In this document: positions 10,365 to 17,327 of the stretch, in pieces
Numbering within the stretch: position 1 is the stretch's first letter
Layout: each line of letters starts with the position of its first letter
NCBI GenBank assembly: GCA_021812825.1
Contig: JAKAMO010000051.1
Location: 1-19,075 of the forward strand
Direction: 5' to 3'
DNA: 19,075 nt
Source: a bacterium
Lineage (GTDB): Bacteria > Elusimicrobiota > Elusimicrobia > Elusimicrobiales > UBA9959
Made by a program: the position numbers and the translations under genes
Notes under the pieces: model-generated
The model's input: the letters and a program-made list of their open reading frames with translations, nothing else
The model's database searches: none
What the model was told of the DNA's origin: nothing

Positions 10365-10600
10365 ATGAAAAGCATGGAAAGAACGATACTTCTCCTGACG
10401 GTTTCTATGTCGTTCGCGGCGCCGGCCCTGGCGGCAGGACGCGGAGGAGTTCCGTAGCCCCTGCGCGCGATGAGCGGCAGTCCGGCTGATCCCGCTATCC
10501 CCGCGGGTTCCGGGGATTTGTTCAGTATCGTCACCGGGATAGGCCGCATGAACGGGCAGGATACGACGCGCACTTCGACGGCGACCGACGGACGGGCGAG
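10365..10600 (+). pseudogene. Decayed copy of the 5' end of the C11 clostripain gene
   Basis: The DNA matches the intact gene at 12528 from its start codon on. The first codons read MKSMERTILLLTVSMSFAAPALAAGRG against MKIMKKAILLLMVSLALSIPALAAGRG, then a TAG stop falls at 10455-10457 after 30 codons. Matching resumes (GAGCGGCAGTCCG, GATCCCGCTAT) and jumps at about 10504 to the GGTTCCGGGGAT segment, skipping about 163 bases of the intact gene. It continues through ATCGTCACC and CGCATGAACGGGCAGGAT and fades near 10600. The catalytic part is missing. The missing piece is bounded in the intact gene by two near-identical CCGGTyCCGG decamers (12669 and 12832), suggesting slippage or recombination. 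The 684-base gap 10173-10856 therefore holds element F, this remnant and element B, with no intact gene. Confidence 0.82.
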
Positions 10601-10664
10601 CGAGAAGGGAAGTCATGAGGAAAACGATGATGAGCACCGCATGCGCCGCGTACGTAAACGTACT

Positions 10665-10797
10665 AAAACTTCGGATATGGTCCGTGCGCGGGCGTAAGCC
10701 GGGGGGGCAACGGCGGTAGTGCGAAAAATGCCGTTCTCCGGGACCATGGCCTCATGCGAGAAGGCCGCTCGCAGCGTAAACTATGTATACAGCCGGA
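10665..10797 (+). promoter_or_regulatory. Conserved upstream element, copy B
   Basis: AAAAC (10665), GTAAGCC (10694-10700), GTGCGAAA, GCCTCA (10749-10754), TAAACTATG (10777-10785) and GCCGGA (10792-10797). Spacings are 29, 48 and 22 bases, as in the other copies. It is followed by CAACGGCAAGGCG (10811-10823) and AAGGAG. It heads the unit 10857-12271. Confidence 0.72.
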
Positions 10798-10840
10798 CGA
10801 TAGAGGACAACAACGGCAAGGCGCTTCCGGTAACACAATA

Positions 10841-10845
10841 AGGAG
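10841..10845 (+). promoter_or_regulatory. Ribosome binding site deciding the start at 10857
   Basis: AGGAG lies 11 bases before the ATG at 10857 and only 2 before the ATG at 10848. The paralogous gene at 14989 has the same AGGAG with an 11-base spacer and no intervening ATG, which favours 10857. Confidence 0.6.
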
Positions 10846-10856
10846 AAATGGAAATT

Positions 10857-11654
10857 ATGAAAAAGATGATAGCGATGCTGGTACTGGTCTCCGCGGCGGG
10901 CGTAGTCCGCGCCGGTGATCTTGAAAAAGCGGCCGCGGCCGTTTCGCTTGAGAGGGTCAATATGACTCAAGCCATGGAGGCGAAGGTCGCAGTTCCGAGG
11001 CCGGAAATAGTTCCTCTTTCGGCCGCGGAGGTCCTGGAGATGCACCGCGCCAAGCTCATGGCCATACCCGGCGTGACCGGCCTTAAGGTGCTCGGGCACG
11101 GCGGCGAGCAGGCGATCGTGGTCACCTTCAGCAGCGAGAAGGCGTACAAGGACGCCGTCAAGAAGAAGCTGCTGCCCGCTCAGCTCTACGGTTACCCCGT
11201 GGGACATACTATAGAGGACGATATCAAGAGCGCCGACGTTTCAGCCGGATCCGCCGAAGAGCGCTCCGCCGGGACGACCTGGCGCCCCGTTGTCAAATGC
11301 GACGGCCTGACGCTGGATATTTCTGAGGGGAGCAGGCCCAGAAAGCAGCTTGTGTTAAGGAACGTCAACAACGCGTTCTACAACCTGGGGAGCAATCTGC
11401 CCAACCTCAACCCTAACACCGGGGTCTGGCGCAACGATGAGCTGATCCTCATCGGGGGGCGCGTTAAGTGGAACTCCGCTTTCTCCACTTACGATTACGC
11501 CTCGGAGCGGCTGATTACCCTTCAGGTGTTCGGCGACAGGGCGTCCGTAGAGATCTTTTACGGAAGAATGCTCAACATGGATGACGGCCTGCTCGCGCCT
11601 GATTCCATAAAGCGGCTCGCGCAGCACGACTTCTACGGCTGCCGCCAGTACTGA
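10857..11654 (+). CDS. Exported protein of unknown function with an 'IPGVTG...GYPV' module
   Basis: A 265-residue exported protein. The signal peptide and tag (MKKMIAMLVLVSAAGVVRA, then GDLEKAAAA) are close to those of the 5347 and 14989 proteins, but the rest is unrelated to them. Residues about 62-120 read HRAKLMAIPGVTGLKVLG, AIVVTFSSEKAYKDAV, LYGYPVGHTI, which resembles a small alpha/beta module sometimes found beside peptidases; this is a weak visual match. A second part begins after TTWRPVVKC (Cys148) and ends with YGCRQY (Cys262), so the two cysteines may bracket a disulfide-closed domain. The start is fixed by comparison with the 14989 gene; ATG 10848 is the alternative. The next gene starts 38 bases on. 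Confidence 0.84.
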   Translation: MKKMIAMLVLVSAAGVVRAGDLEKAAAAVSLERVNMTQAMEAKVAVPRPEIVPLSAAEVLEMHRAKLMAIPGVTGLKVLGHGGEQAIVVTFSSEKAYKDAVKKKLLPAQLYGYPVGHTIEDDIKSADVSAGSAEERSAGTTWRPVVKCDGLTLDISEGSRPRKQLVLRNVNNAFYNLGSNLPNLNPNTGVWRNDELILIGGRVKWNSAFSTYDYASERLITLQVFGDRASVEIFYGRMLNMDDGLLAPDSIKRLAQHDFYGCRQY

Positions 11655-11692
11655 GAGCACGGGAAGCCAGACAAGGACACGGAGACAATGAG

Positions 11693-12271
11693 ATGAAAAA
11701 GAATGCGATACTCGCGGCGGTTCTGACGTTGATAACCTCGGGCGCGGCTTATGCCGGCGGCGGCCTGGAAAGCTTCGGCTTCACTCCGGCCCAGCTGGAA
11801 GCGGCGAAGGTCCCGGCAGTGCCGGCCTATGTCGAAGCCGCCGGCGGAGAGAAGAGCGCGTATGAGGACATGGGAAAGTTCAAGGCTATGGCCCGCAAGC
11901 GGTTCCTCTCAAAGGACGTCAAGATAGAGCTTACGGTTTCCGACGAGGGAGACTCATACGGGGATATCCTGGTACGCCGCGTTTCTGCGGCGGGGGATAA
12001 ATGGGAGCTTATCAAGAGGTACGAGCTTGAAAGGATCCCGGACAGCCCGCAGGCTATCAAGAGCGCCAGGAAATACGTGGCGCAGCGCCTGGACGCGGAT
12101 ACGGCGGCGGCTATGGATACCGTAGAATGGTCCTGCGGCGGCGGTCCCTCGTACGAGGCGAGGATACTGGTGAGGGGCGTGGCGGAAACGGTGAAGACGT
12201 ACTCCATAATGGTTTCGGAATTGTCGCTTTCCCCGGCGCCGATAATGGACAACGAGGCCTGCCGCGAGTAG
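11693..12271 (+). CDS. Small exported protein of unknown function
   Basis: A 192-residue protein with signal peptide MKKNAILAAVLTLITSGAAYA and a tag-like GGGLESFGFTPAQLEAAKVPAVP. The mature part has beta-strand character (KIELTVSDEGDSYGDILVRRV) and ends with VEWSCGGG (Cys148) and NEACRE (Cys190), again one internal and one C-terminal cysteine. No family recognised. GGAG at 11681-11684 with an 8-base spacer sets the start. It is second in the unit headed by copy B, 38 bases after its neighbour, and is followed by a strong terminator at 12312. Confidence 0.82.
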   Translation: MKKNAILAAVLTLITSGAAYAGGGLESFGFTPAQLEAAKVPAVPAYVEAAGGEKSAYEDMGKFKAMARKRFLSKDVKIELTVSDEGDSYGDILVRRVSAAGDKWELIKRYELERIPDSPQAIKSARKYVAQRLDADTAAAMDTVEWSCGGGPSYEARILVRGVAETVKTYSIMVSELSLSPAPIMDNEACRE

Positions 12272-12311
12272 CCGTATTGCTCCAGCAGACCATGGCGTCC
12301 GCCACGGTCCG

Positions 12312-12349
12312 CCGCGCCCCCGGGGCCTTCCCGGGGGCGCGGTTTTTCT
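12312..12349 (+). terminator. Rho-independent terminator
   Basis: A perfect 13-bp stem (CCGCGCCCCCGGG at 12312-12324, CCCGGGGGCGCGG at 12330-12342) with a 5-base loop, followed by TTTTTCTT. It closes the 10857-12271 unit and lies about 20 bases before conserved element E. Confidence 0.92.
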
Positions 12350-12370
12350 TCATGCTGCCGCCGGCGTTGC

Positions 12371-12503
12371 AAAACCTCGGTTTTGATACTCGGCCGCGCG
12401 TAAGCCTCCGGGGTAAGGGCGGGGGGGCCAATAACATGGATAAAGGGACCACGCGCCTCAGGCTTTCCAGCCGGGCATTGGCTAAACTATAGTTGTGGAC
12501 GAT
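12371..12503 (+). promoter_or_regulatory. Conserved upstream element, copy E
   Basis: AAAAC (12371-12375), GTAAGCC (12400-12406), GGGACC, GCCTCA (12455-12460) and TAAACTATA (12483-12491), with spacings of 29, 48 and 22 bases. The middle part is more diverged than in B, C and D, and GGACGA stands where the others have GCCGGA. It heads the clostripain unit and follows directly on the terminator at 12312, so it probably contains the promoter. Confidence 0.7.
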
Positions 12504-12527
12504 ACTTCAGGCAAAGGACTGGCTCAA

Positions 12528-13940
12528 ATGAAAATCATGAAAAAGGCGATACTTCTCCTGATGGTTTCCCTGGCGCTCTCGATTCCGGCCCTGGCGGCAG
12601 GACGCGGCCGAGCTTTTGAGACCCTGCGCGCGAGGAGCGGCAGTCCGACTGATCCCGCTATTCCCGCGCCGGTCCCGGCTAAAGGCGCTTTCGGCTGGAT
12701 CCAGCCGCAGGCCCAGGCCATATCCCCCGTCCTTCCTCAGCCGCTTAAGGAATGGACCGTGTTAGTCTATGTCAACGGCAAGAACGATCTGGAGGTGGCC
12801 GGTCTTTACAACCTCAACAAGATGGAACTTACCGGTTCCGGGGATTCGCTCAATATCGTCACCGAGATAGGACGCATGAACGGGCAGGATAACGACGTGC
12901 ACTTCGACGGCGACTGGACCGGCTCGCGCCGCTACTACGTTACCCTAGACACCGACGAAATGACGATAAGTTCCCCCGAGCTGCAGTCTTTCGCGAACGT
13001 GGACATGGGCGACTGGCGGCACCTTGTTGACTTCGCCCGCTGGGGCATGGAGAACTTCCCCGCCCGCCATTACGCCCTGATAATCTGGAACCACGGCTCC
13101 GGCTGGATCACCTCCAAGGACACCGTACCCGCAGAGATGACCAAAGGGATCTCATACGACTATGAGACCAAGAACCATATCTCCACCCCCGAGCTTGGCG
13201 CCGCCCTGCGCGCCATCGGGAAGGTGGACATACTGGCCTACGACGCCTGCCTGATGCAGATGGCGGAGTTGCTTTACGAGGTCAAGGGTCACGCGGACTA
13301 CGTGGTGGGCTCCGAAGAGACCGTGCCGGGCTTCGGCTTCCCCTACGACGGCTTCCTGCCGGAGTTCGCCGCCGCCCAAAAGAGCCCGGAACAGCTGGCC
13401 GCCGCCATGGTGCGCGCTTATGCCGGCTTCTACGGCTCCCGCAAGGACAAGGTCACTATCTCCGCGGTACGCATGTCCGCCCTGCCGGAATTCATGGACG
13501 CCTTCAACAACTGGACCGACGCGTTGCTGGGTTCCGACCTGAAGCCGCGGCTGAAACTGAAGATTTTCCGCACCAGCCATTATGCCTATGATGACAACCG
13601 CGATCTGTATGATTTTGCCGCCAGGACGGCCAAAGCGGATCCCGCGCTGGCCGGCAGGGCCGAAAACCTGATGACGGTCCTGCGCGACAGGCTTCTTATC
13701 GACGCCGCCACCGTCAACCTGCCCGCCGGCCATTCCAACGGCCTGGCCGTATACCTGCCGTTCAAGGGCTATAACCGCAGATACGACCAGCTGGCCTGGG
13801 CCGGAGCCACCAGGTGGGACGAGTTCCTGAAGATCATGAAGGACGTCCCGGCCGGCAGCTGCGTGGACCCCGGCCCCGGCGCCGACATGACCCAGACCTA
13901 CCACTACATGGAGTGCATCGTGGAAAGCGACAGCGACTGA
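12528..13940 (+). CDS. Secreted clostripain-family (C11) cysteine protease
   Basis: C11 peptidases are secreted His-Cys proteases that usually cut after arginine or lysine and mature by self-cleavage. The 470 residues include a signal peptide ending ALA (near 24) and a Pro-rich segment up to about 70. The C11 core starts at KEWTVLVYVNGKNDLE. The catalytic His is His189 in ALIIWNHGSGW and the catalytic Cys is Cys241 in DILAYDACLMQMAELL, followed by the usual YVVGSEETVPGFGFPYDGFL. A cysteine pair near the C-terminus (GSCVDPG, MECIVES) may form a disulfide. The ATG at 12528 has AAGGA at 12514-12518 with a 9-base spacer; the GTG at 12495 lies in the regulatory element and is rejected. It is first in a unit with 14016 and 14239. 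A decayed copy lies at 10365. Confidence 0.92.
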   Translation: MKIMKKAILLLMVSLALSIPALAAGRGRAFETLRARSGSPTDPAIPAPVPAKGAFGWIQPQAQAISPVLPQPLKEWTVLVYVNGKNDLEVAGLYNLNKMELTGSGDSLNIVTEIGRMNGQDNDVHFDGDWTGSRRYYVTLDTDEMTISSPELQSFANVDMGDWRHLVDFARWGMENFPARHYALIIWNHGSGWITSKDTVPAEMTKGISYDYETKNHISTPELGAALRAIGKVDILAYDACLMQMAELLYEVKGHADYVVGSEETVPGFGFPYDGFLPEFAAAQKSPEQLAAAMVRAYAGFYGSRKDKVTISAVRMSALPEFMDAFNNWTDALLGSDLKPRLKLKIFRTSHYAYDDNRDLYDFAARTAKADPALAGRAENLMTVLRDRLLIDAATVNLPAGHSNGLAVYLPFKGYNRRYDQLAWAGATRWDEFLKIMKDVPAGSCVDPGPGADMTQTYHYMECIVESDSD

Positions 13941-13964
13941 GACGCGGAAGAGTGAAGAAGAAGA

Positions 13965-13991
13965 CCTCCGGTCAGCGCGGCGGGCCGGAGG
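13965..13991 (+). other. Intercistronic hairpin
   Basis: CCTCCGG (13965-13971) and CCGGAGG (13985-13991) form a 7-bp stem with a 13-base loop between the clostripain gene and the ORF at 14016. No T run follows, so it may be an RNA processing or stability element or a weak attenuator. Confidence 0.4.
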
Positions 13992-14015
13992 AAAGCGGGG
14001 AGCGAAGAAGACACC

Positions 14016-14228
14016 ATGAAAGGACTGATCATAGCGGTAGTGATGGCGGGAATCGCCGCGGGCGCGCTGGCGGCCGAGATAGCCGACCTGCAGCGCCTGA
14101 GGGCAAGGGACCTGAGCCTGGCGCCGGCGGCAGGGGCACGGATCCCGAATACGGCAGCCGCGGGGAGAACGCGGACTGAATTCAGCTACTGGAGTGATGA
14201 GGCAGGCCGGCAAGACCGGCGATTTTAA
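14016..14228 (+). CDS. Truncated paralog: signal peptide plus tag only
   Basis: A 70-codon frame: MKGLIIAVVMAGIAAGALA, then AEIADLQRLRARDLSLAPAA. This aligns over its length with the first 60-odd residues of the next gene (ADLADLQRMKTADLALMPAA, then RAEFKF against RTEFSY), but the mature domain is missing. The stop (14226-14228) overlaps the AAGGAGG ribosome site of the gene at 14239. It may be a gene remnant, or a tag-only peptide kept for coupling. Its own ribosome site is weak (GAAGAAG at 14004-14010). Confidence 0.5.
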   Translation: MKGLIIAVVMAGIAAGALAAEIADLQRLRARDLSLAPAAGARIPNTAAAGRTRTEFSYWSDEAGRQDRRF

Positions 14229-14238
14229 GGAGGAAAAC

Positions 14239-14766
14239 ATGAAAAAGACCGGAATGATAGTGGTAATGCTGATGCTGGCGGCGGCGGGCGCCAAGGCGGC
14301 CGATCTTGCCGACCTGCAGCGCATGAAGACAGCGGACCTGGCCCTTATGCCCGCGGCGGAGGTGCCGCTCCCGAAGGCCGCGGCAGCGGTGGAAAGGCGG
14401 GCGGAATTCAAATTTAAGTGCTACGGCGTGGACGACAACCAGCCGTACGATCTGGAGAAGCTGACGCTGAGGTTCAGCGGCCGGGACACCATGTACCTGT
14501 CGTTCGACATGATGGACTACGTCACCGAAAAATACGTCGCCGTGCCGGGCTACACGCCCCAGGCCGGAAGTTCGCTGGTCGGGTTCCGCAAATTCAACGT
14601 GGTCGATCCGCACTCCGGCTCCTACGCCGACGGCCCGCTGTTCCAGTTCTACGCAGAGGAACAGCTCATGGACGGCGGCTACAAGCTTAAGAACGGGAAG
14701 ATGGGCGGTTATATAAAGACCCCCGGCGCGGGTTACTCGTTCGCCAAGTATATCTGCATGCGGTGA
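14239..14766 (+). CDS. Small exported protein of unknown function, tag shared with 17490-18404
   Basis: A 175-residue protein. Its first 30 residues (MKKTGMIVVMLMLAAAGAKA, then ADLADLQRMK) are almost identical, also in DNA, to those of the 17490 gene (MKKTGMIAMILMLAAAGAKA, ADLADLQSLK), yet the mature parts are unrelated. The mature part is beta-rich, starts with RAEFKFKCYGVDDNQ (Cys61) and ends FAKYICMR (Cys173), fitting a disulfide-closed domain. A DGPLFQFYAEE stretch recalls the GPLF motif of the 5347 and 14989 proteins. The start is set by AAGGAGG at 14227-14233 with a 5-base spacer. No terminator is evident before the next element at 14798. Confidence 0.85.
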   Translation: MKKTGMIVVMLMLAAAGAKAADLADLQRMKTADLALMPAAEVPLPKAAAAVERRAEFKFKCYGVDDNQPYDLEKLTLRFSGRDTMYLSFDMMDYVTEKYVAVPGYTPQAGSSLVGFRKFNVVDPHSGSYADGPLFQFYAEEQLMDGGYKLKNGKMGGYIKTPGAGYSFAKYICMR

Positions 14767-14797
14767 GGGGCGGGCGCGTAGCGGCAGCCTGCGTGCC

Positions 14798-14931
14798 AAA
14801 ACAGCGATCGCAGTTCGTGCGCGGACGTAAGCCGGCGGGGCAAAGAGCGTAGTGCGAAATATGCCGCCGGGACGGGACCGCGGCCTCATGCGAAAAGGCC
14901 CCCTTGCGGATAAACTATACATGTAGCCGGA
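14798..14931 (+). promoter_or_regulatory. Conserved upstream element, copy C
   Basis: The cleanest copy: AAAAC (14798), GTAAGCC (14827-14833), GGGGCAAA, GTGCGAAAT, GCCTCA (14883-14888), TAAACTATA (14911-14919), GCCGGA (14926-14931), then CAACGGCAAGGCG (14946-14958) and AAGGAG. CCGGCGG (14832-14838) can pair perfectly with CCGCCGG (14864-14870). Apart from this element the 222-base gap 14767-14988 holds nothing I can identify. Confidence 0.75.
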
Positions 14932-14988
14932 CAATGACTGGCAAGCAACGGCAAGGCGTTCCGGTAAATATAAGGAGAAACATAAATT

Positions 14989-15663
14989 ATGAAGAAGATA
15001 CTGGCGGTACTGATACTTGTTTCAGCCGCGGGCGCCGCCCGGGCCGGAGATCTGGAGAGAGCGGCCGTCGCGATGAACGGCCTGGAACTGGAAAGGGCTG
15101 AAGAGATCAAAGTCCCGGAACCGGCCGCTATTGAGCGCCTGGCTTGCCTGGACAAAGTCCTGGACGACGCGGGGCCGCTGTTCTCCGGAACGGCGCTGAA
15201 AGACGCCGCGGCGGGGCCGGCAAATCCTTTTGTCGAACTAAAGCGCCTGTTCGATACCGGCGCCCAACCCTCGGAGTCAGACCTGACCGGCATGTTCGAG
15301 GGCAGGTCTTTCATGATGGGTCTCGGAAAACCTCTGATAATGCGCGCGGCGTTTGTCGGGCAACGCCAGCCCCTGCCGAACCCTTACGCGGACGGCGGGC
15401 CGCTCTTCAACGTAAACGGCCCGGCGGTGTTCCAGATCGGAGAAGAGCGGCTCGTCGTGGATTACTGCAGCACACGTGTGTCGCTGAACCCGGCGAAATT
15501 CTCCAATGGTTCCGCCGCCGCCGAATCCTTTGGTCTTGACTGGGAGACGGGCGTGATGTCCGTCAGGATGAATTCGGGCTACATCATTACCAGGATCGTG
15601 CCCGGGGATAACCGCGGAGAGATCTACTCCTATTACTTCGCGCCGGTCAAGTGCCGCAACTGA
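14989..15663 (+). CDS. Exported protein of unknown function, paralog of 5347-6090
   Basis: A 224-residue protein with signal peptide MKKILAVLILVSAAGAARA, tag GDLERAAVA and a KVPEPAA patch. It shares LKRLFDTG...ESDLTG...GRSF and a GPLF...FQIG segment with the 5347 protein, but has diverged much more than the neighbouring paralog pair (6150/15774). Unlike the 5347 protein it has cysteines at 53, 160 (VVDYCSTRV) and 222 (VKCRN). AGGAG at 14973-14977 gives an 11-base spacer. It is first of the second copy of the three-gene block, followed after 110 bases by the 15774 gene. Confidence 0.85.
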   Translation: MKKILAVLILVSAAGAARAGDLERAAVAMNGLELERAEEIKVPEPAAIERLACLDKVLDDAGPLFSGTALKDAAAGPANPFVELKRLFDTGAQPSESDLTGMFEGRSFMMGLGKPLIMRAAFVGQRQPLPNPYADGGPLFNVNGPAVFQIGEERLVVDYCSTRVSLNPAKFSNGSAAAESFGLDWETGVMSVRMNSGYIITRIVPGDNRGEIYSYYFAPVKCRN

Positions 15664-15773
15664 CCCGGCGCCAGAAGGCGGGCGCCGCTAAGACCGGCGG
15701 TTGCAGAGCTGCTTTGCCGGACACCAGGGGAGACCACTGTTCCCCATCAACTCACAGAAAAGGACAGGAACAA

Positions 15774-17117
15774 ATGAACAAGAAGATAATGCTGGCGGTG
15801 ATGATGGCGGCGGTGCCCGGCGCGGCTCTGGCCGCGGGCGGGGCGGAACTCAACGGCCTCAGGGCCGCCGACCTTAAGGCGCAGGAAGGGGTCTTCATCC
15901 CCATGCCGGAGCTGGAGAAGTCCAACTATCCGGTGGATTACGGTTATCAGAAGGTGCACGTGGTCAACAGGGGCCCGGCCGTGCTGGCCACGGTGGGCAG
16001 CGGCATGATGGACACGCGGTTGATCATCGGCTATAAGAAAAGCGGCATCCTGGGCGGGGCCGAGAAGATAACCGCGCGGGTCATGGTCTCGTATTACGGC
16101 GGGGACGGCCGGACCAAGCTGTCCACGCGCGACATCGAGCTGGGCAAAGAGTGGCACGGCACGGGCTTCATGACCCCGGCGATGATCCACGAGAACTACA
16201 TCACCCTGGCCGACAACCTGGGCTTCCGCGGGATACAGAAGATAGAGCTGGCTTTCTTCGCCAACGGGCAGTGGGATTCCAACTACGATAACAATTACAC
16301 CGTAGACATGAACGAACTGTCCAGCAGCGGCATCCAGTACTCCAACCCCGGCTGGGCGGGCAGCGACGACGTGGCCCCGGCCTGCTGGGACTTCATAGTG
16401 GGCCAGATGCGGGAGAGGTCTGAAAAGAAGCTGAACAACCAGCAGAACATGGCCCTGCGCAAAATAAAAACTGGCGACATGGCCGACGACAAGATAAAAG
16501 TGGTCATCTCCTGGGACATCGACGACAATCAATTCATCGATATTGTTTTCGCTGATCTGACCAAGGCCGGCTATAAGTTCAAAACCGTCCACGGGACGCT
16601 TCCCTGGACGGTCATAGTGGACGCGGCGGGGATGGACGCGGCGGACACCGCCCTCGGCCTGGCCAAATATTACTATGTGACGGACGTGGTGGTGGCCAAA
16701 CCCGTCTACGACGCGCTGCATAAGACCGGCGCGGCACAGGAGAAGAGCCTCTCCCCCAATTCCTTCCTGGACAGCGCCGTGCGGCTGTCGCGCATGCACT
16801 CCGGGCGGCTCAAGACCGTGGCCATGGCCGTCAACGGCCAGGCGCCCGAGGCGTACACGCGCGGCGTGGCTGACGCTTCCTTCGGCATCGAGGGCGCCCT
16901 GTACGGCATGGAGGAGGCCATAAGGGAGCTGGACGGCATGGCGCTGCGCACGGAACTTATGCGCATGGAGCGCTTCACCGCCCGTCTGCACAAGCTGGCC
17001 GCTTCCATAGCCGGCACCCCGGACTATACCCGCTTGTCCGGTTACGAGGTGGAGAGCGTAGCCGCGGCCCTCGACGCGCAGCTGCTCATAATCCGCGCCA
17101 ACGCCTGCGCACTCTAA
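15774..17117 (+). CDS. Exported two-domain protein with WDSNY motif and a 106-residue insertion, long paralog of 6150-7175
   Basis: Unknown function; 447 residues. The signal peptide ends AALA (about 20) and the tag reads AELNGLRAADLKAQEGVFIPMPE. The beta-rich domain (about 52-197) and the helical C-terminal part (from about NSFLDSAVRLSRMHSGR at 329) are nearly identical to the 6150 protein. Between them lie about 106 extra residues (about 215-324), including KIKVVISWDIDDNQFIDIVF and LAKYYYVTDVVVAKPVYDAL, which look like a small alpha/beta domain. The start at 15774 is chosen for its signal peptide and AGGA at 15766-15769; the frame is open upstream to 15651 but that stretch lacks signal character and overlaps the previous gene. 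A terminator follows at 17139. Confidence 0.86.
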   Translation: MNKKIMLAVMMAAVPGAALAAGGAELNGLRAADLKAQEGVFIPMPELEKSNYPVDYGYQKVHVVNRGPAVLATVGSGMMDTRLIIGYKKSGILGGAEKITARVMVSYYGGDGRTKLSTRDIELGKEWHGTGFMTPAMIHENYITLADNLGFRGIQKIELAFFANGQWDSNYDNNYTVDMNELSSSGIQYSNPGWAGSDDVAPACWDFIVGQMRERSEKKLNNQQNMALRKIKTGDMADDKIKVVISWDIDDNQFIDIVFADLTKAGYKFKTVHGTLPWTVIVDAAGMDAADTALGLAKYYYVTDVVVAKPVYDALHKTGAAQEKSLSPNSFLDSAVRLSRMHSGRLKTVAMAVNGQAPEAYTRGVADASFGIEGALYGMEEAIRELDGMALRTELMRMERFTARLHKLAASIAGTPDYTRLSGYEVESVAAALDAQLLIIRANACAL

Positions 17118-17138
17118 GCGCGGTCCGGCAGGGTTACG

Positions 17139-17180
17139 GGGGCGCAATACTCGACTTCGCCCGGGTATTGCGCCCCTCTA
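17139..17180 (+). terminator. Rho-independent terminator
   Basis: A perfect 12-bp stem (GGGGCGCAATAC at 17139-17150, GTATTGCGCCCC at 17165-17176) with a 14-base loop, followed by a T-rich stretch (TCTATTTGTCC). It closes the 14989-17117 unit. Confidence 0.85.
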
Positions 17181-17327
17181 TTTGTCCTATATTCACGACC
17201 GGTCCCTGGCCGCCCTGGGAAAAGCGGTCCCAAAACAGGTAGATTTCACCGTAAGCGGACTGTTGGCGCAGAACCGCCGCCGGAGTCTCCTGCTTCCAGG
17301 TGCCTTTATAAGGCCGCTTCACGTACT
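17181..17327. other. Non-coding stretch between terminator and element D
   Basis: No gene supported. Together with the terminator and element D it makes up the 372-base gap 17118-17489. A 79-codon minus-strand frame crosses it (17134-17373) with protein-like composition in the middle (for example GEIYLFWDRFSQG), but it runs through the terminator and element D and has no supporting context, so it may at most be the remnant of an older gene. Confidence 0.35.

Noticed and set aside
10615..10725. Small ORF starting MRKTMMSTACAAYV
   Set aside because: It has a start resembling the other signal peptides, but loses hydrophobic character at once and runs into the conserved element B.
12495..12527. 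GTG start extending the clostripain protein by 11 residues
   Set aside because: It lies within the conserved regulatory element, would spoil the signal peptide and has no ribosome site, whereas the ATG at 12528 has AAGGA at 9 bases.
14827..14931. GEMM-type cyclic di-GMP riboswitch
   Set aside because: The element has GGGGCAAA, a GCGAAA stretch and GGGACG, which recall GEMM-I, and pili are nearby. But the conserved ACGCAAAGCC segment is missing and the distances do not fit in the other copies. A search with the Rfam GEMM model would settle it.
14883..14931. Sigma-54 or sigma-28 promoter
   Set aside because: GG-N10-GC fits only copy A by chance. The TAAA...GCCG pair is spaced 11 bases, not the 15 expected for sigma-28.
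15651..15773. 41-residue N-terminal extension of the 15774 protein
   Set aside because: It overlaps the end of the 14989 gene, is not signal-like, and the paralog at 6150 starts at the equivalent of 15774.
15747..17147. 466-codon minus-strand frame (and similar long ones at 6846-7940 and 17448-18839)
   Set aside because: These are antisense shadows of the GC-rich exported-protein genes. Paralogous copies give similar shadows because the real genes are duplicated, and they lack ribosome sites and recognisable domains.
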